The position numbers were made by a program, and so were the translations under genes. Below the pieces are notes generated by a model, which made no database searches, was not told where the DNA came from, and saw nothing but the letters and a program-made list of their open reading frames with translations. Shown piece by piece: positions 46,356 to 56,092 of a stretch of DNA of 64,000 bases. Source of the stretch: Bog-473 sp963726005 (lineage in GTDB: Bacteria > Actinomycetota > Acidimicrobiia > Acidimicrobiales > RAAP-2); the NCBI GenBank assembly GCA_963726005.1, contig CAVSAT010000020.1:232221-296220 (forward strand), written 5' to 3'. How positions within the stretch are numbered: the stretch's first letter is position 1; each line of letters opens with the position of its first letter.

Positions 46356-46816
46356 CTAGCGGATCACGACCACCGAGCAGCCGGCGTGCCGGACTCAACG
46401 CTCGCTCACCAACCCCAGGAGGAGCTCGGCCATCGCCCCTCTGCCGCGAGTGCCCACGACGAGAAGCTCGGCATCACGGGCGGCGTCGAGCAACACCCGG
46501 ACGGCACTCCCCCTGATCACTTGCGCGTGGATGCGCTGAGGATCCATGTCCGGGAGGGCATCTCCGATCACCTCGTCGAGCTTGACCCGGGCTTGGGCGA
46601 TCAGCTCATCGGGCCAGGGGACATGAATTTCAAGACCAAGAGGTGCGGGGTGCTCGGGAAAGGTCCAGGCCGTCACCACCTCGAGCGTGGCACCGGACCA
46701 CCCGGCTGACGGGCTGCCCACTGCAGGGCGCGGATCGAGGGCTCTGAGCCGTGGACACCGACGACGATTCGCCGGATCGGCGTGCCGCCGCCCACGTCGG
46801 GATTCGCTTCACTCAC
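46356..46816 (-). pseudogene. universal stress protein, frameshift and premature stop
   Basis: The GTG at 46816 has AGGAGG upstream and sits in the last codons of the CtpE-like gene. The first frame gives VSEANPDVGGGTPIRRIVVG then VHGSEPSIRALQWAAR. Near 46705 it shifts to GATLEVVTAWTFPEHPAPLG and LLVVGTRGRGAMAELLLGLV. The frame then meets TGA exactly where the family has SERC (SER-stop-VRHAGCSVVVIR), and a natural TAG follows at 46356-46358. One indel and one nonsense change in a conserved codon show the gene is dead. Confidence 0.8.
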
Positions 46817-49253
46817 AGGTACCCTCCTTGCTGTCGGGTTGCAGGATGTGTGGACCGCGATCCGGAGCGTTGACACCGATGCGGCGCCAAAGCGTGAGAG
46901 CACCGATCGCCGCCACGACGATGCCGCCGGTCACGACGATCACCGTGGTGGGGGGAAGGTGGAGAGCAAACACCCGTCGGGACAGCGAGACGCAGAACAA
47001 CACCAAGAAGGTTGCCGCCATGGACGCTACGAGGATCACCCGTGCAAGGTTGAACGGACGCGCGATGAGGACCAACACCCACATGGCCATGGCGAACACC
47101 GCTAGCAGCGCCGCCGTACGGGCCTGCGCCAGGGTGGTGTCGGACCAGGCCCGCGCCATGAGGTAGCTGGCGAAGGTCGCGGCTGCAGTGACGGTTCCTG
47201 CCGGGAGGGTGAAGCGCAGCACACGCCGCGTGAAGCCCGGCACAGCGCGCGGTGCCCCCGACTCGAAGGCGAGGAAGAATCCAGGGACGCCGATGGTCAG
47301 GGTGTCCACGATGGTCAGGTGACGAGGGAAGAAGGGATAGGGCTCTGCCCCGACGATGATGGCAGCGGCCAGGAGGGCGGCGTACACGGTCTTGGTGATG
47401 AAGAGGTTGGCGACCCGCTCGATGTTGGCGATCACCTTCCGGCCCTCGGCCAGGATCCGAGGTACGGCGGAGAACGCACTATCGAGGAGCACCACACGGG
47501 CGACTGATCGGCTCGATTGGCTCCCCGACCCCATCGCGATCCCGAGGTCCGCCTGCTTGAGCGCCTGCACGTCGTTGACCCCGTCCCCGACCATCGCCAC
47601 TACGTGCCCCTGGGCCTGGAGGATGTTGACCACGGCGAGCTTCTGCTCCGGTCGGATCCGACCGAGCAGGTTGGTCGCATCGAGCGCTGATCGCAGGGCC
47701 CGGTTGTCGTCGAGCCGGCCGGCGTCTTGCGCTGCACCCAGCGAAGGGATGCCGAGGCGATCCGCGACCTGGGCGACTGTCTCCGGCGCATCACCTGAGA
47801 GGACCTTGATCGTCATCCCCTGCTCGAGGAGGTAGCGCACAGTTGGCGCCGCGTCCGTGCGCAACTGCTCCGCCAGAACAACCAGCGCCACGGGCTCGAG
47901 GGTGGGCGGCAGTGGGGCCACCTCGACGGGTTCGGAAGCTCGGGCCAGGATCAGGACCCGTCGTGCGGACCGCTCGTGGTCCCTGGCTCGGGTCATGATG
48001 CCGGACTCGTCCTCGGGGAGGACGACCTGGGAAGCCCCGAGAACCCACGATCCATGGCCGACGAAGCTCACGGCGCTCCACCTGCGCGAGGACGAGAAGG
48101 GCACCTGTGACCGGACCCGCCAGCTGGTCGACTCTCCTACCTGGAGGGGCGCCAGAGCGCCGATCGTCGCGTTGGGCGCCGGATCGGCGGCCGCGGCGGC
48201 CGCCAGGACCTGTTCGACTTCAGGTCGTGGCAGGTCGGAGAGGACCTCGATGTCTGCGAGTTGCAGTCCTGGTTCGGTGAGCGTCCCGGTCTTGTCGATG
48301 CACAGCACGTCGACGCGTGCCAGTCCCTCCACCGCGGCCAGCTCCTGGACCAGTACGCGATGACGCGCCAGCCGGAGCGCTCCCACCGCGAAGGCCATCG
48401 ACGTCAGCAGCACGAGTCCCTGGGGCACCATGGCGGCGACCCCAGCTACCGATCCCCGCAGGGCGTCGGCCGATGACTGATGGCTCCGGAGGAGCTGGGT
48501 GACGAAGAGTGCGATGCCGATCGGGATCATGACCCAGGTCACGAGGCGCAGGATCTCGTTGGTCCCCTGCTGCAGCTCGGAGCGGATCAACCTGAACTTC
48601 CGGGCCTCAGCCTCGAGGCTCCGCGCATAGGACATCTCACCCACTCCGGTCGCCCTGATCCTTCCCGAGCCGGCGACCACGAAGGTTCCCGACAGCACCG
48701 GTTCGCCGATGGGCTTGGGTACCGACTCCGCCTCACCGGTGAGGAGGGACTCGTCGACTTCGAGACCCTGCGATGTGAGCACCTGGCCGTCGACCGCGAT
48801 CTGGTCGCCCCGACGCACCTCGATCACATCGTCCAACACGATCTCTTCGAACGGAATGTCGAAGGCCACACCCGAGCGGACGACGTGGCATCTCGGAGCG
48901 GCTAGGACGGCCAGCCGATCGAGCGCCAGCTTCGAGCGGATTTCTTGGAAGACTCCGATCGCCGTGTTGGCCACGAGCACGATGCCGAAGAGCGCATCCT
49001 GAGGAGGCCCAACCACCACTGCCACGATGAACAACGACCCCAAGATGGCGTTGAAGCGAGTGAGCACGTTGGCCCGCACGATCTGACCGACCGTGCGCCC
49101 GCTGGTCGGCTGCACACCGTTGGCCTTGCCGGCACGAACCCTCTCTCGGACCTGCCCCTCGGAGAGCCCGACGGACGGGTCGAGCGGCGTCTCTCGTTCA
49201 CCGGGTGCGGAGGTTGCGTCCGATGGCGCCACGGCCTCGGGAGAGTCCATCAA
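46809..49253 (-). CDS. P-type ATPase, CtpE-like (P2-type cation pump)
   Basis: 814 residues. Actuator LLTGEAESVPK, membrane motif AAMVPQGLVLLTSMAFAVGA, phosphorylation motif DKTGTLTEPG near residue 318, hinge MVGDGVNDVQALKQADLGIA near 553, and about ten membrane helices. PQGLVLL in helix 4 and the absence of metal-binding N-terminal domains match mycobacterial CtpE, reported as a calcium transporter. KGE-type nucleotide site is KLAVVNILQAQGHVVAMVGD. The decayed universal stress gene follows it in the same operon. Substrate Ca2+ is by analogy. Confidence 0.88.
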   Translation of the reverse strand: MMDSPEAVAPSDATSAPGERETPLDPSVGLSEGQVRERVRAGKANGVQPTSGRTVGQIVRANVLTRFNAILGSLFIVAVVVGPPQDALFGIVLVANTAIGVFQEIRSKLALDRLAVLAAPRCHVVRSGVAFDIPFEEIVLDDVIEVRRGDQIAVDGQVLTSQGLEVDESLLTGEAESVPKPIGEPVLSGTFVVAGSGRIRATGVGEMSYARSLEAEARKFRLIRSELQQGTNEILRLVTWVMIPIGIALFVTQLLRSHQSSADALRGSVAGVAAMVPQGLVLLTSMAFAVGALRLARHRVLVQELAAVEGLARVDVLCIDKTGTLTEPGLQLADIEVLSDLPRPEVEQVLAAAAAADPAPNATIGALAPLQVGESTSWRVRSQVPFSSSRRWSAVSFVGHGSWVLGASQVVLPEDESGIMTRARDHERSARRVLILARASEPVEVAPLPPTLEPVALVVLAEQLRTDAAPTVRYLLEQGMTIKVLSGDAPETVAQVADRLGIPSLGAAQDAGRLDDNRALRSALDATNLLGRIRPEQKLAVVNILQAQGHVVAMVGDGVNDVQALKQADLGIAMGSGSQSSRSVARVVLLDSAFSAVPRILAEGRKVIANIERVANLFITKTVYAALLAAAIIVGAEPYPFFPRHLTIVDTLTIGVPGFFLAFESGAPRAVPGFTRRVLRFTLPAGTVTAAATFASYLMARAWSDTTLAQARTAALLAVFAMAMWVLVLIARPFNLARVILVASMAATFLVLFCVSLSRRVFALHLPPTTVIVVTGGIVVAAIGALTLWRRIGVNAPDRGPHILQPDSKEGTCE

Positions 49254-49442
49254 CGCCGTGGCTGGGCGCCCGTCTCCAATGGGCGATCCCTCCAGTTGGC
49301 ACGGTATGGCGCGGCGCCCCGTTCGTCGCCTTTCATTGGCCTATCTTCCCCTCCCATCGCATGCGCTCCTAGGGCCAAATGACATGGTCCACCAGTTGGG
49401 CAGGACGTTCGGCCCTGGTGACGTCGAGAGCCCCGGCTCACG

Positions 49443-51872
49443 ATGACTGGGGTGGTGAGCGCGCAATCGAACCCGCCGTCATGGCTCGGCCGGCACTTGG
49501 CCGTCCTCCTCCTCGACGTCACCGGTGCCTGCCTCGTTGTCGGCGGAGCGCTCCATCTGGCGGGTGCCGCCACGGCGGGAAACGCGGTCTGGGTCGCGTC
49601 CGGCGCCATCGGGGCCGCCTACTCGCTGTGGACGATGGTGGACAGCCTCCGCCGAGGACGGGTCGGGGTGGACCTCATCGCCCTCCTGGCCTCGGTCGGC
49701 GCGCTGGCCGTCGCCGAGTATCTCGCCGCCGCCGTGATCAGCGTCATGATGGCCAGCGGACGGGCGCTTGAAGCATGGGCGGCCGGACGAGCGAATCGGG
49801 ACCTGCGCCGGCTCCTCGAACGTGCCCCCACCACGGCTCACCGCTACGAGCGCGAAGAGCTCCGTACCGTGGCTGCGGACAGCGTGGTACCGGGCGACCG
49901 CCTGATGGTGCAATCGGGGGAGCTGGTACCCACCGACGGCCTCTTGCTCACAAGCGCGGTGCTGGACGAGTCCGCGCTGACGGGAGAGGCGCTACCCGTC
50001 ACCCGTGAGCCAGGAGAGCCAGTGCGCAGCGGTGTGCTCAACGCAGGGTCGCCGTTCGACCTGCGCGTGACGGCCCGCTCATCAGAGAGCGCGTACGCCG
50101 GAATCGTTCGGCTCGTCGCGGAGGCCGAGTCCTCGCAGGCTCCATTCGTCCGTCTGGCCGACCGCTACGCGATCTGGTTCCTCGTCCTCAGTCTGGTCGT
50201 CGCTGCCGGTGCCTGGATCGCCGCTGGACCGGCCCGGGCCGTTGCTGTGCTCGTCGTCGCCACGCCGTGCCCGCTGATCCTCGCCGCGCCGGTAGCCCTG
50301 GTCGGAGGCTTGTCGCACGCGGCGAGGCGGGGGGTCGTCGTCAAGGGTGGCGCGGTCCTCGAACGCCTAGCGCAGTGCACCACACTGCTCATCGACAAGA
50401 CGGGAACCTTGACGACCGGCTACCCGTCGCTCACGACCATCGTGCCGTCGGGCACGTTGGCCCCTGACGACGTGCTCCGCCTGGCGGCATCCCTCGATCA
50501 GGTCTCGCCGCACGTGCTCGCGCATTCGGTGGTCAGGGCGGCCCAAGAACGAAGATGTGAACTCGAGCTTCCCGAACAGGTCGAAGAGGTCGCCGGGGCG
50601 GGCATTCGTGGGGTCGTCGGCGCCCACGAGGTCGTGCTCGGCAAGGCGTCATGGGTCGGAGTCGAGGGGTCGCCGGCCTGGGCCAAGACAGCACGTCGAC
50701 GTGCCCGCCTCGATGGGTCGTTGACCGTGTTCGTCGGAGTGGACGAACAGCCCGCGGGGGTGTTGGTTCTGGACGATCCAGTGCGCCGCGACGCCCCGAG
50801 GACGATCCGCTCTCTTCGTCGAAGCGGCATCGATCGGATCGTGATGGTCACGGGCGACCGGCCGGAGGTGGCTGAAGCCATAGGTGCTGTCATTGGGGTC
50901 GACGAGGTGCTTGCCGAGCGCTCGCCGGCGGACAAGTTGGACGTCGTGAATGCCGAGCGTCTCCGGGCGCCGACGATGATGGTCGGGGACGGCATCAACG
51001 ATGCCCCCGCCCTGGCACTCGCCGATGTCGGTGTCGCGATGGCAGCTCAGGGAGCTTCGGCTTCGTCCGAAGCAGCCGACATCGTGCTGACAGCGGACCG
51101 TTTAGATCGATTGGGCGAGGCACGATCGGTGGCTGTTCGGAGTCGACGAATTGCCCTCGAGAGCGTTGTCGTAGGCATGGCGATGTCGCTCGTAGCAATG
51201 GGGTTCGCGGCGATCGGCCTGCTTCCCGCAGTCTGGGGAGCGCTGCTTCAGGAGGGAATCGACGTCATCGTCATCCTCAATGCTCTGCGGGCGCTACGTC
51301 CTCCTCAAGCTGAGATGGGCTTCGATGAGGATGAATCCGCCCTCGCGAGGCGATTCCAATCCGAACATCTGGTCATTCGGGCGGATCTCGATCGGCTTCT
51401 TGCAGCTGCCAATGCGATGGGGACGATGCAGCCGGCGGAGGTCATAACGCACGCGCGCGGAGTGCACCAGTTTCTCATCGAAGAGGTCGCACCGCATGAA
51501 CAAGCGGAGCAAGAGCTCCTGTATCCCGTGCTCGAGCACGTCCTTGGTGGACGAGAGCCGACAGCCCCCATGAGTCGCGCCCACATCGAGATCCTGCATC
51601 AGATCAGGCGCCTGGGCGCGCTGCTCGACGAGATAGGCGACGAGGAACCCGATGTCGAAGACATCGATGAGATTCGCCGCCTGCTCTATGGCCTGCACGC
51701 GGTTCTCCGTCTTCACACTCTCCAGGAAGAGGAGAGCTACCTGTCATTCGAGGACAGCTTGGATGCGACCCCGAAGTCAGATAATCCCTCGGTTGGCCTG
51801 GCGCACAGTTCAAGTGCTGAACCCCTGGGTGCAGTGAACCGAGACCCGAATGTCTGGTCGAACAACTCTTAG
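49443..51872 (+). CDS. P1B-5-type metal ATPase with C-terminal hemerythrin domain
   Basis: 809 residues. DESALTGEALPV (actuator), VVATPCPLILAAPVALVGG with TPC in the membrane (near residue 275), LLIDKTGTLTTGYPSL near 317 and MMVGDGINDAPALALADVGV near 515. From about 628 a hemerythrin domain follows: SEHLVIRADLDRLL, HARGVHQFLIEEVAPHEQAE, SRAHIEILHQIRRLG and LHAVLRLHTLQEEESYL carry the His/Glu ligands of a diiron centre. TPC plus hemerythrin defines the P1B-5 group (Nia-like, Ni/Fe transport reported). The ATG opens after a 189-base divergent region shared with the CtpE-like gene. Confidence 0.9.
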   Translation: MTGVVSAQSNPPSWLGRHLAVLLLDVTGACLVVGGALHLAGAATAGNAVWVASGAIGAAYSLWTMVDSLRRGRVGVDLIALLASVGALAVAEYLAAAVISVMMASGRALEAWAAGRANRDLRRLLERAPTTAHRYEREELRTVAADSVVPGDRLMVQSGELVPTDGLLLTSAVLDESALTGEALPVTREPGEPVRSGVLNAGSPFDLRVTARSSESAYAGIVRLVAEAESSQAPFVRLADRYAIWFLVLSLVVAAGAWIAAGPARAVAVLVVATPCPLILAAPVALVGGLSHAARRGVVVKGGAVLERLAQCTTLLIDKTGTLTTGYPSLTTIVPSGTLAPDDVLRLAASLDQVSPHVLAHSVVRAAQERRCELELPEQVEEVAGAGIRGVVGAHEVVLGKASWVGVEGSPAWAKTARRRARLDGSLTVFVGVDEQPAGVLVLDDPVRRDAPRTIRSLRRSGIDRIVMVTGDRPEVAEAIGAVIGVDEVLAERSPADKLDVVNAERLRAPTMMVGDGINDAPALALADVGVAMAAQGASASSEAADIVLTADRLDRLGEARSVAVRSRRIALESVVVGMAMSLVAMGFAAIGLLPAVWGALLQEGIDVIVILNALRALRPPQAEMGFDEDESALARRFQSEHLVIRADLDRLLAAANAMGTMQPAEVITHARGVHQFLIEEVAPHEQAEQELLYPVLEHVLGGREPTAPMSRAHIEILHQIRRLGALLDEIGDEEPDVEDIDEIRRLLYGLHAVLRLHTLQEEESYLSFEDSLDATPKSDNPSVGLAHSSSAEPLGAVNRDPNVWSNNS

Positions 51873-52011
51873 GCCGTCTTGGTTGCGGCGTCGCGTCGTG
51901 GTGAGCGAGTTGGTGCTCCTCGTGATGCTGACGTTCTGGCTCATCAAATTTGTCATGATCTGGCCCTCGATGACGGCGCAGTCAGTGACGGCAAGGGACT
52001 TTCGACCCTAG
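51850..52011 (+). CDS. short single-span membrane peptide
   Basis: 53 residues: a basic start (MSGRTTLRPSWLRRRVVVSE), one helix (LVLLVMLTFWLIKFVMIW) and a short tail ending RDFRP. The ATG lies inside the end of the ATPase gene, in another frame, so it would be translationally coupled. Unknown family; the topology (positive-inside) is sensible for a real small protein. Confidence 0.4.
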   Translation: MSGRTTLRPSWLRRRVVVSELVLLVMLTFWLIKFVMIWPSMTAQSVTARDFRP

Positions 52012-52066
52012 GCAACCCCTGCTCAACCATCGCATGATCGAAGTGCCTCCGCGGAAAGGGGGACAG

Positions 52067-53185
52067 ATGGGTGGATTCGTTCGTAGACCCCTCGTCGGGG
52101 TCCTCGTGGCCTTCATGTCGATGGCAGTACTGCCCTTCATGAATGGCGGGACTGCCTCGGCGGCCAATCTGGCCACCGCGAGCGTCACGACACCGTACTT
52201 GGCCTCAGTCGCGATGGCGGCTACTCCCACTGGGCATGGCTACTGGCTGGTCGGTATTGACGGTGGCGTGTTCTCCTTCGGTGACGCGCCCTACTTGGGT
52301 TCTCTCCCCGCTCTCCACGTTGCGGTGAAGAACGTCGTGGGCATCGATGCCACTCCCGACGGGCGCGGCTACTGGCTTGCCGGTTCTGATGGCGGAGTCT
52401 TCGCCTTCGGCGACGCGGCCTACTACGGATCGGTCCCCGGTGTGCTCGGGCGACCCGCCCCCAATGCCATTACCGGGCTGGCCGAGACCCCCGACGGGCA
52501 TGGCTACTGGCTGGTGGGTGCCGATGGGGGCGTGTTCAGCTTCGGCGACGCCCAGTTCTACGGCTCCTTGCCGGGAATCGGTGTCCAGCCGACATCGGTA
52601 CGGTTCACCCAATCAGACCAGTTCAACGCCTTCGTGGCGTACTCGGGGGTCGTTGCGATCCAGCCCACTCCCGATGGACACGGCTACTGGCTAGTCGGCC
52701 CCGATGGGAGTGTCTTCACCTTCGGTGACGCCGGGTTCTACGGCTCGCTTCCGGGCGCCCTCGGGACCCGGGTCGTGCCGAGCACCTCTCCCGCCGGCGC
52801 CCTTGGGTCCCGGGCGGTGGTAGGTACCGGTCACGCCGCGGCTGTTCCAATCGTTGGTTTCGCCGCGACCGCCGACGGCCATGGCTACACGATGGTGGCT
52901 GATGACGGCACCGTCTACTCCTTCGGTGACGCTCAGTTCTTCGGCTCCCTTCCTTCAGTTGGGGTACAGGTACCGCCAGTCAGGGTCACGGGGTTCACCT
53001 CACCCTCAGCTGTTCAGCTCGCCTTTCCTCTGGCCACCGTGGCCGGGATCACCCGAACGCCGGACGGGAACGGTTACTGGATCGTCTCGTTGGATGGCGG
53101 CGTCTTCAGCTTCGGCGACGCTCAATTCCTCGGCTCGGTCCCCGGCGTCCCCACCACGATCCAGAGCGTCGTCAGCATCCGATAG
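52067..53185 (+). CDS. secreted GYWLV/FGDA beta-propeller-like repeat protein
   Basis: 372 residues. A signal peptide (VRRPLVGVLVAFMSMAVLPF... TASA) is followed by six units built on DGxGYWLVGxDGGVFSFGDAxxYGSLPG (around 52220, 52350, 52490, 52670, 52870 and 53060), each about 35-60 residues with a variable linker. The repeats are abundant in Acidimicrobiia and presumably form a beta-propeller. AAAGGGGGACAG precedes the ATG at 52067, chosen over an in-frame ATG at 52034. A single propeller, with no enzyme domain attached; its role may be surface adhesion or sensing. Confidence 0.85.
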   Translation: MGGFVRRPLVGVLVAFMSMAVLPFMNGGTASAANLATASVTTPYLASVAMAATPTGHGYWLVGIDGGVFSFGDAPYLGSLPALHVAVKNVVGIDATPDGRGYWLAGSDGGVFAFGDAAYYGSVPGVLGRPAPNAITGLAETPDGHGYWLVGADGGVFSFGDAQFYGSLPGIGVQPTSVRFTQSDQFNAFVAYSGVVAIQPTPDGHGYWLVGPDGSVFTFGDAGFYGSLPGALGTRVVPSTSPAGALGSRAVVGTGHAAAVPIVGFAATADGHGYTMVADDGTVYSFGDAQFFGSLPSVGVQVPPVRVTGFTSPSAVQLAFPLATVAGITRTPDGNGYWIVSLDGGVFSFGDAQFLGSVPGVPTTIQSVVSIR

Positions 53186-53560
53186 CAGGATGAGGAGGTA
53201 AACCACCCGCGCACGGTTGGTCGACGGGTCAGACTCAAGCTGCCCACTTTATGTGCACGATGTCAGAGTCTAAGAATGAGGGTAGACGCATTAGATCTAG
53301 ACGTGTCATACATATCGATTACCTTGCCGACACTCCGCGAGGACATAAGTTCAGCCCTCGTCGAACTCGGATCGGTTCAACGCGAGTCTCTGGATTTAAC
53401 CTCACCAACTGTGCGGAGCGATCCCGAGGGCAGGCCAAGGATCCCAAGTCCCCAATCGAAGATCGGACCTCAGTTGCACCGGGCGAGGGGACCAAGTGCC
53501 CTGTTCAGCCCTGCCCACGAGGGTGATACTGGCGCGGAGACCTGCCAAGGGAAGGGTCAG
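53186..53560. other. 375-base upstream region of the Usp-ABC operon
   Basis: AT-richer than its surroundings at 53240-53330 (TTAGATCTAGACGTG, CATACATATCG), likely to contain the promoter of the operon at 53561. A frame is open from 53276 into the Usp gene, but it lacks a ribosome site and family similarity. No terminator is clear after the repeat protein. Confidence 0.4.
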
Positions 53561-54076
53561 ATGGTCAGAGAAGACGAGGGCTCAGGTTCGAAGGAGGCGG
53601 TGCAGCCGAGGATCGTCGTGGGCGTCGACGGGTCGCCGCCCTCGCTCAGTGCGCTCGAATGGGCGGCCCGAGAGGCGTGTTTGCGGGGCGCCACCCTCGA
53701 GGTGGTGCACGCGACGTTCTTGCGCCACGACGCCATGGAACTCGATTCCTTGGCATGGCTGAAAGCGCGCGAGAGTGCGATCCTCGACAAGGCCGTTGCG
53801 AAGGCGTCCGCCCTGGCACCCGGCCTCGTGGTCCTCGGGCGTGCGGGTGACCCACCTGCCGCCGAACTGCTCGTCGACGTCAGCAAGGACGCTGATCTGC
53901 TGGTGGTTGGATCACGCGGTCTCGGACTATTCAAGGAGCTCGCGCTTGGTTCAGTGAGCCAGGACTGCGCACGCCACGCGCAATGTCCGCTGGTCATCAT
54001 TGGGCCGAGGATGGTCCATACGGCAACGGTCGGCAACGACGCCGCACAACCGCCTGTCGGTGCCAGGCGACCGTGA
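53561..54076 (+). CDS. universal stress protein
   Basis: 171 residues, one Usp domain. RIVVGVDGSPPSLSALEWAA opens it, HATFLRHDAM follows the first helix, and the ATP-binding GSRGLGLFKELALGSVSQDC pattern (G-2x-G-9x-G-S) is present, so it should bind ATP. AAGGGTCAG precedes the ATG at 53561. It overlaps the permease gene by four bases, an uncommon pairing with an ABC exporter. Confidence 0.88.
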   Translation: MVREDEGSGSKEAVQPRIVVGVDGSPPSLSALEWAAREACLRGATLEVVHATFLRHDAMELDSLAWLKARESAILDKAVAKASALAPGLVVLGRAGDPPAAELLVDVSKDADLLVVGSRGLGLFKELALGSVSQDCARHAQCPLVIIGPRMVHTATVGNDAAQPPVGARRP

Positions 54077-55191
54077 GCTTCTTCGACCTCGTCTTGCGCA
54101 ACCTTTGGTCCAAGAAGGCCCGCTCCATCGGCTTGGCCTTCGCCGTCGCCATTGCCGTGATGGCGGTCGTCACCCTCGATGTCACGAGCAGTGGCCTCGA
54201 GAAGTCGGCGGCCGCGATCATCTCGGTGGGTAAGGCTGACTTCACGGTGGCGCAGAAGGGGGCGTCGGACACGCTCTCGAGCACCATCGACCAACAGGAG
54301 TTAGCCCGTCTGCGGGAGACGCCAGGCGTCGCCAGCGTCGTCGGTGTCCTGGTCGAGACGGAAAACCTCAACGCCGACAACCCGGTCTTCATAGAGATCG
54401 GGATCAACCCCGGAGATCTGTCGTCGTTCGGTGTCTCTGTCGTCGCCGGAAAGCCGTATCTGCCCACCGCCGCCCACGAGGTGATGCTCGGCTGGCGGGC
54501 AGCCGCCAATTTGGGCCTCAAGGTAGGGGACCGCTTCAACGCCAACGGCACCTGGAACACGGTCACGGGCATCTATTCGACGGGGAACTCCTTCGGCGAC
54601 GCCGGCGCCATGTTGCCGCTCCCTGCCATCCAAGGCTACAACCGGCTCCCCGGAATCGTCACCCTGGCCTTCGTCAAGGTGTCGCCCGGCGCCTCCTCAG
54701 CGGCGGTCGCCGCTCGAGTCGACTACGCCCAGCCTCAGCTGACAACGATCCGTACTGCCGCCCAGTTCGGAAGGGCGGACCGCACCCTGGTCTATCTGCA
54801 GGCGGCGGTGAACGGGAGCACGGTGCTGGCCATCCTCATCGGAGCGGTGATCATCGGCAACACGATGCTGTTGTCGCTCTTCGAGCGCATCCGGGAGTTC
54901 GGTCTGATGCGGGCTGTCGGTTGGACCAGACGCCGGACGGTGACCCTCTTGCTCAGCGAGAGCCTGCTCCTTGCGTTCCTTGGTGCTGCCCTGGGCGTCG
55001 TGTTGTCCTTCTTCATCGTCAACGTGCTCGAGAGCCTGCCGGTTCTCAAGGGCATCCTGCATGCCGACTTCACGCAGGGCGCGTTCTGGCGGGCGCTCTT
55101 CACTGCGCTCGTCATGACGCTGATCGGAGCGTTCTATCCGATCACCCGTGCCGCCTTGCTCTCACCATTGAAGGCCCTCAGCCATGAGTGA
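54073..55191 (+). CDS. FtsX-like ABC permease
   Basis: 372 residues. First helix ARSIGLAFAVAIAVMAVVTL, a periplasmic domain of about 210 residues, then three helices with NTMLLSLFERIREFGLMRAV and GWTRRRTVTLLLSESLLLAF as the coupling region. The GTG at 54073 overlaps the Usp stop. It is smaller than the permease at 42037 and similar in type to DevC/LolE-like proteins. The substrate is unknown. Confidence 0.87.
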   Translation: MSFFDLVLRNLWSKKARSIGLAFAVAIAVMAVVTLDVTSSGLEKSAAAIISVGKADFTVAQKGASDTLSSTIDQQELARLRETPGVASVVGVLVETENLNADNPVFIEIGINPGDLSSFGVSVVAGKPYLPTAAHEVMLGWRAAANLGLKVGDRFNANGTWNTVTGIYSTGNSFGDAGAMLPLPAIQGYNRLPGIVTLAFVKVSPGASSAAVAARVDYAQPQLTTIRTAAQFGRADRTLVYLQAAVNGSTVLAILIGAVIIGNTMLLSLFERIREFGLMRAVGWTRRRTVTLLLSESLLLAFLGAALGVVLSFFIVNVLESLPVLKGILHADFTQGAFWRALFTALVMTLIGAFYPITRAALLSPLKALSHE

Positions 55192-55894
55192 ACAGGCCAT
55201 CGACCGTCTGGCGGTGGAGGTGCACGGCGTGACCCGGCTCTACCCCGGCCAGGTCACCGCACTGGCTGGGCTGGACCTATCCGTTGGGTACGGGGAGATG
55301 GTCGCCATCACCGGACCGTCGGGTTGCGGGAAGTCGACGCTGCTCCATCTGCTTGCCGCCATCGATTCACCGACTTCGGGCTCAGTGTCAGTGGCCGGTC
55401 AAGACCTGGCCCACGTTCACGATCTTAGCCGATACCGCCGCCAAGTCGTCGGACTGGTGTTCCAGTTCCACAACCTGCTGCCGCAGCTTCCTGCGGTGTC
55501 CAACGTCGAGCTCCCCATGTTCGGCGCGGGCCTATCCAAGCGTCAGCGGCGGGCCCGGGCGCGTGAGCTCCTTGCCGAGGTCGACCTTGGTCAGTGCGAA
55601 GGTCGCCTGCCCACGGAGCTCTCCGGCGGCGAGCGCCAGCGCGTGGCGATCGCCAGAGCCCTCGCAAACGAACCCCAGATCCTGTTGGCTGACGAGCCCA
55701 CCGGGAGCCTCGACTCGGCGTCCACAGAGCGGTTCTTGGACCTCCTCGGTCGTCTCAGTAGCCGCGGGATGACGATCGTGATGGTTACTCACGATGGTGA
55801 CGTTGCCGCTCATGCCCACCGTGTCGTGGAGATGCGCGACGGTATGGCGACCGGTGAGATCCTGAAGCGCGACTTCGCGGGCTCAATCACGTAG
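55184..55894 (+). CDS. ABC transporter ATPase, LolD type
   Basis: 236 residues with ITGPSGCGKSTLLHLLAAID, VFQFHNLLPQLPAVSNVELP, LSGGERQRVAIARALANEPQ, LLADEPTGSLDSAST and MVTHDGDVAAHAHRV. It overlaps the permease gene by eight bases. With the permease at 54073 it forms a complete exporter; the Usp upstream suggests expression under stress or energy limitation. Confidence 0.9.
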   Translation: MSEQAIDRLAVEVHGVTRLYPGQVTALAGLDLSVGYGEMVAITGPSGCGKSTLLHLLAAIDSPTSGSVSVAGQDLAHVHDLSRYRRQVVGLVFQFHNLLPQLPAVSNVELPMFGAGLSKRQRRARARELLAEVDLGQCEGRLPTELSGGERQRVAIARALANEPQILLADEPTGSLDSASTERFLDLLGRLSSRGMTIVMVTHDGDVAAHAHRVVEMRDGMATGEILKRDFAGSIT

Positions 55895-55970
55895 TGGTTG
55901 CGGCTCGGCCGGACACGAAGAGCCGGCTCTACGGTGTGGCGAGCAGCGACAGAAGGCAGGCGCACTCTTC

Positions 55971-55991
55971 GACGCTCGACGCTCGACGCTC
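55971..55991 (+). repeat. 7-base tandem repeat
   Basis: GACGCTC repeated three times without interruption, then GACCTC. It lies in the gap after the ABC operon. Probably a slippage product. Confidence 0.6.
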
Positions 55992-56092
55992 GACCTCGCC
56001 TGAGACCGCACAGACCCTACTGGCCCCTGATCCTCGCGTCCTTTGACTCCTATGCATTGTCACTCCTACTTGGAGGATGGAAAGGCAGCCCG

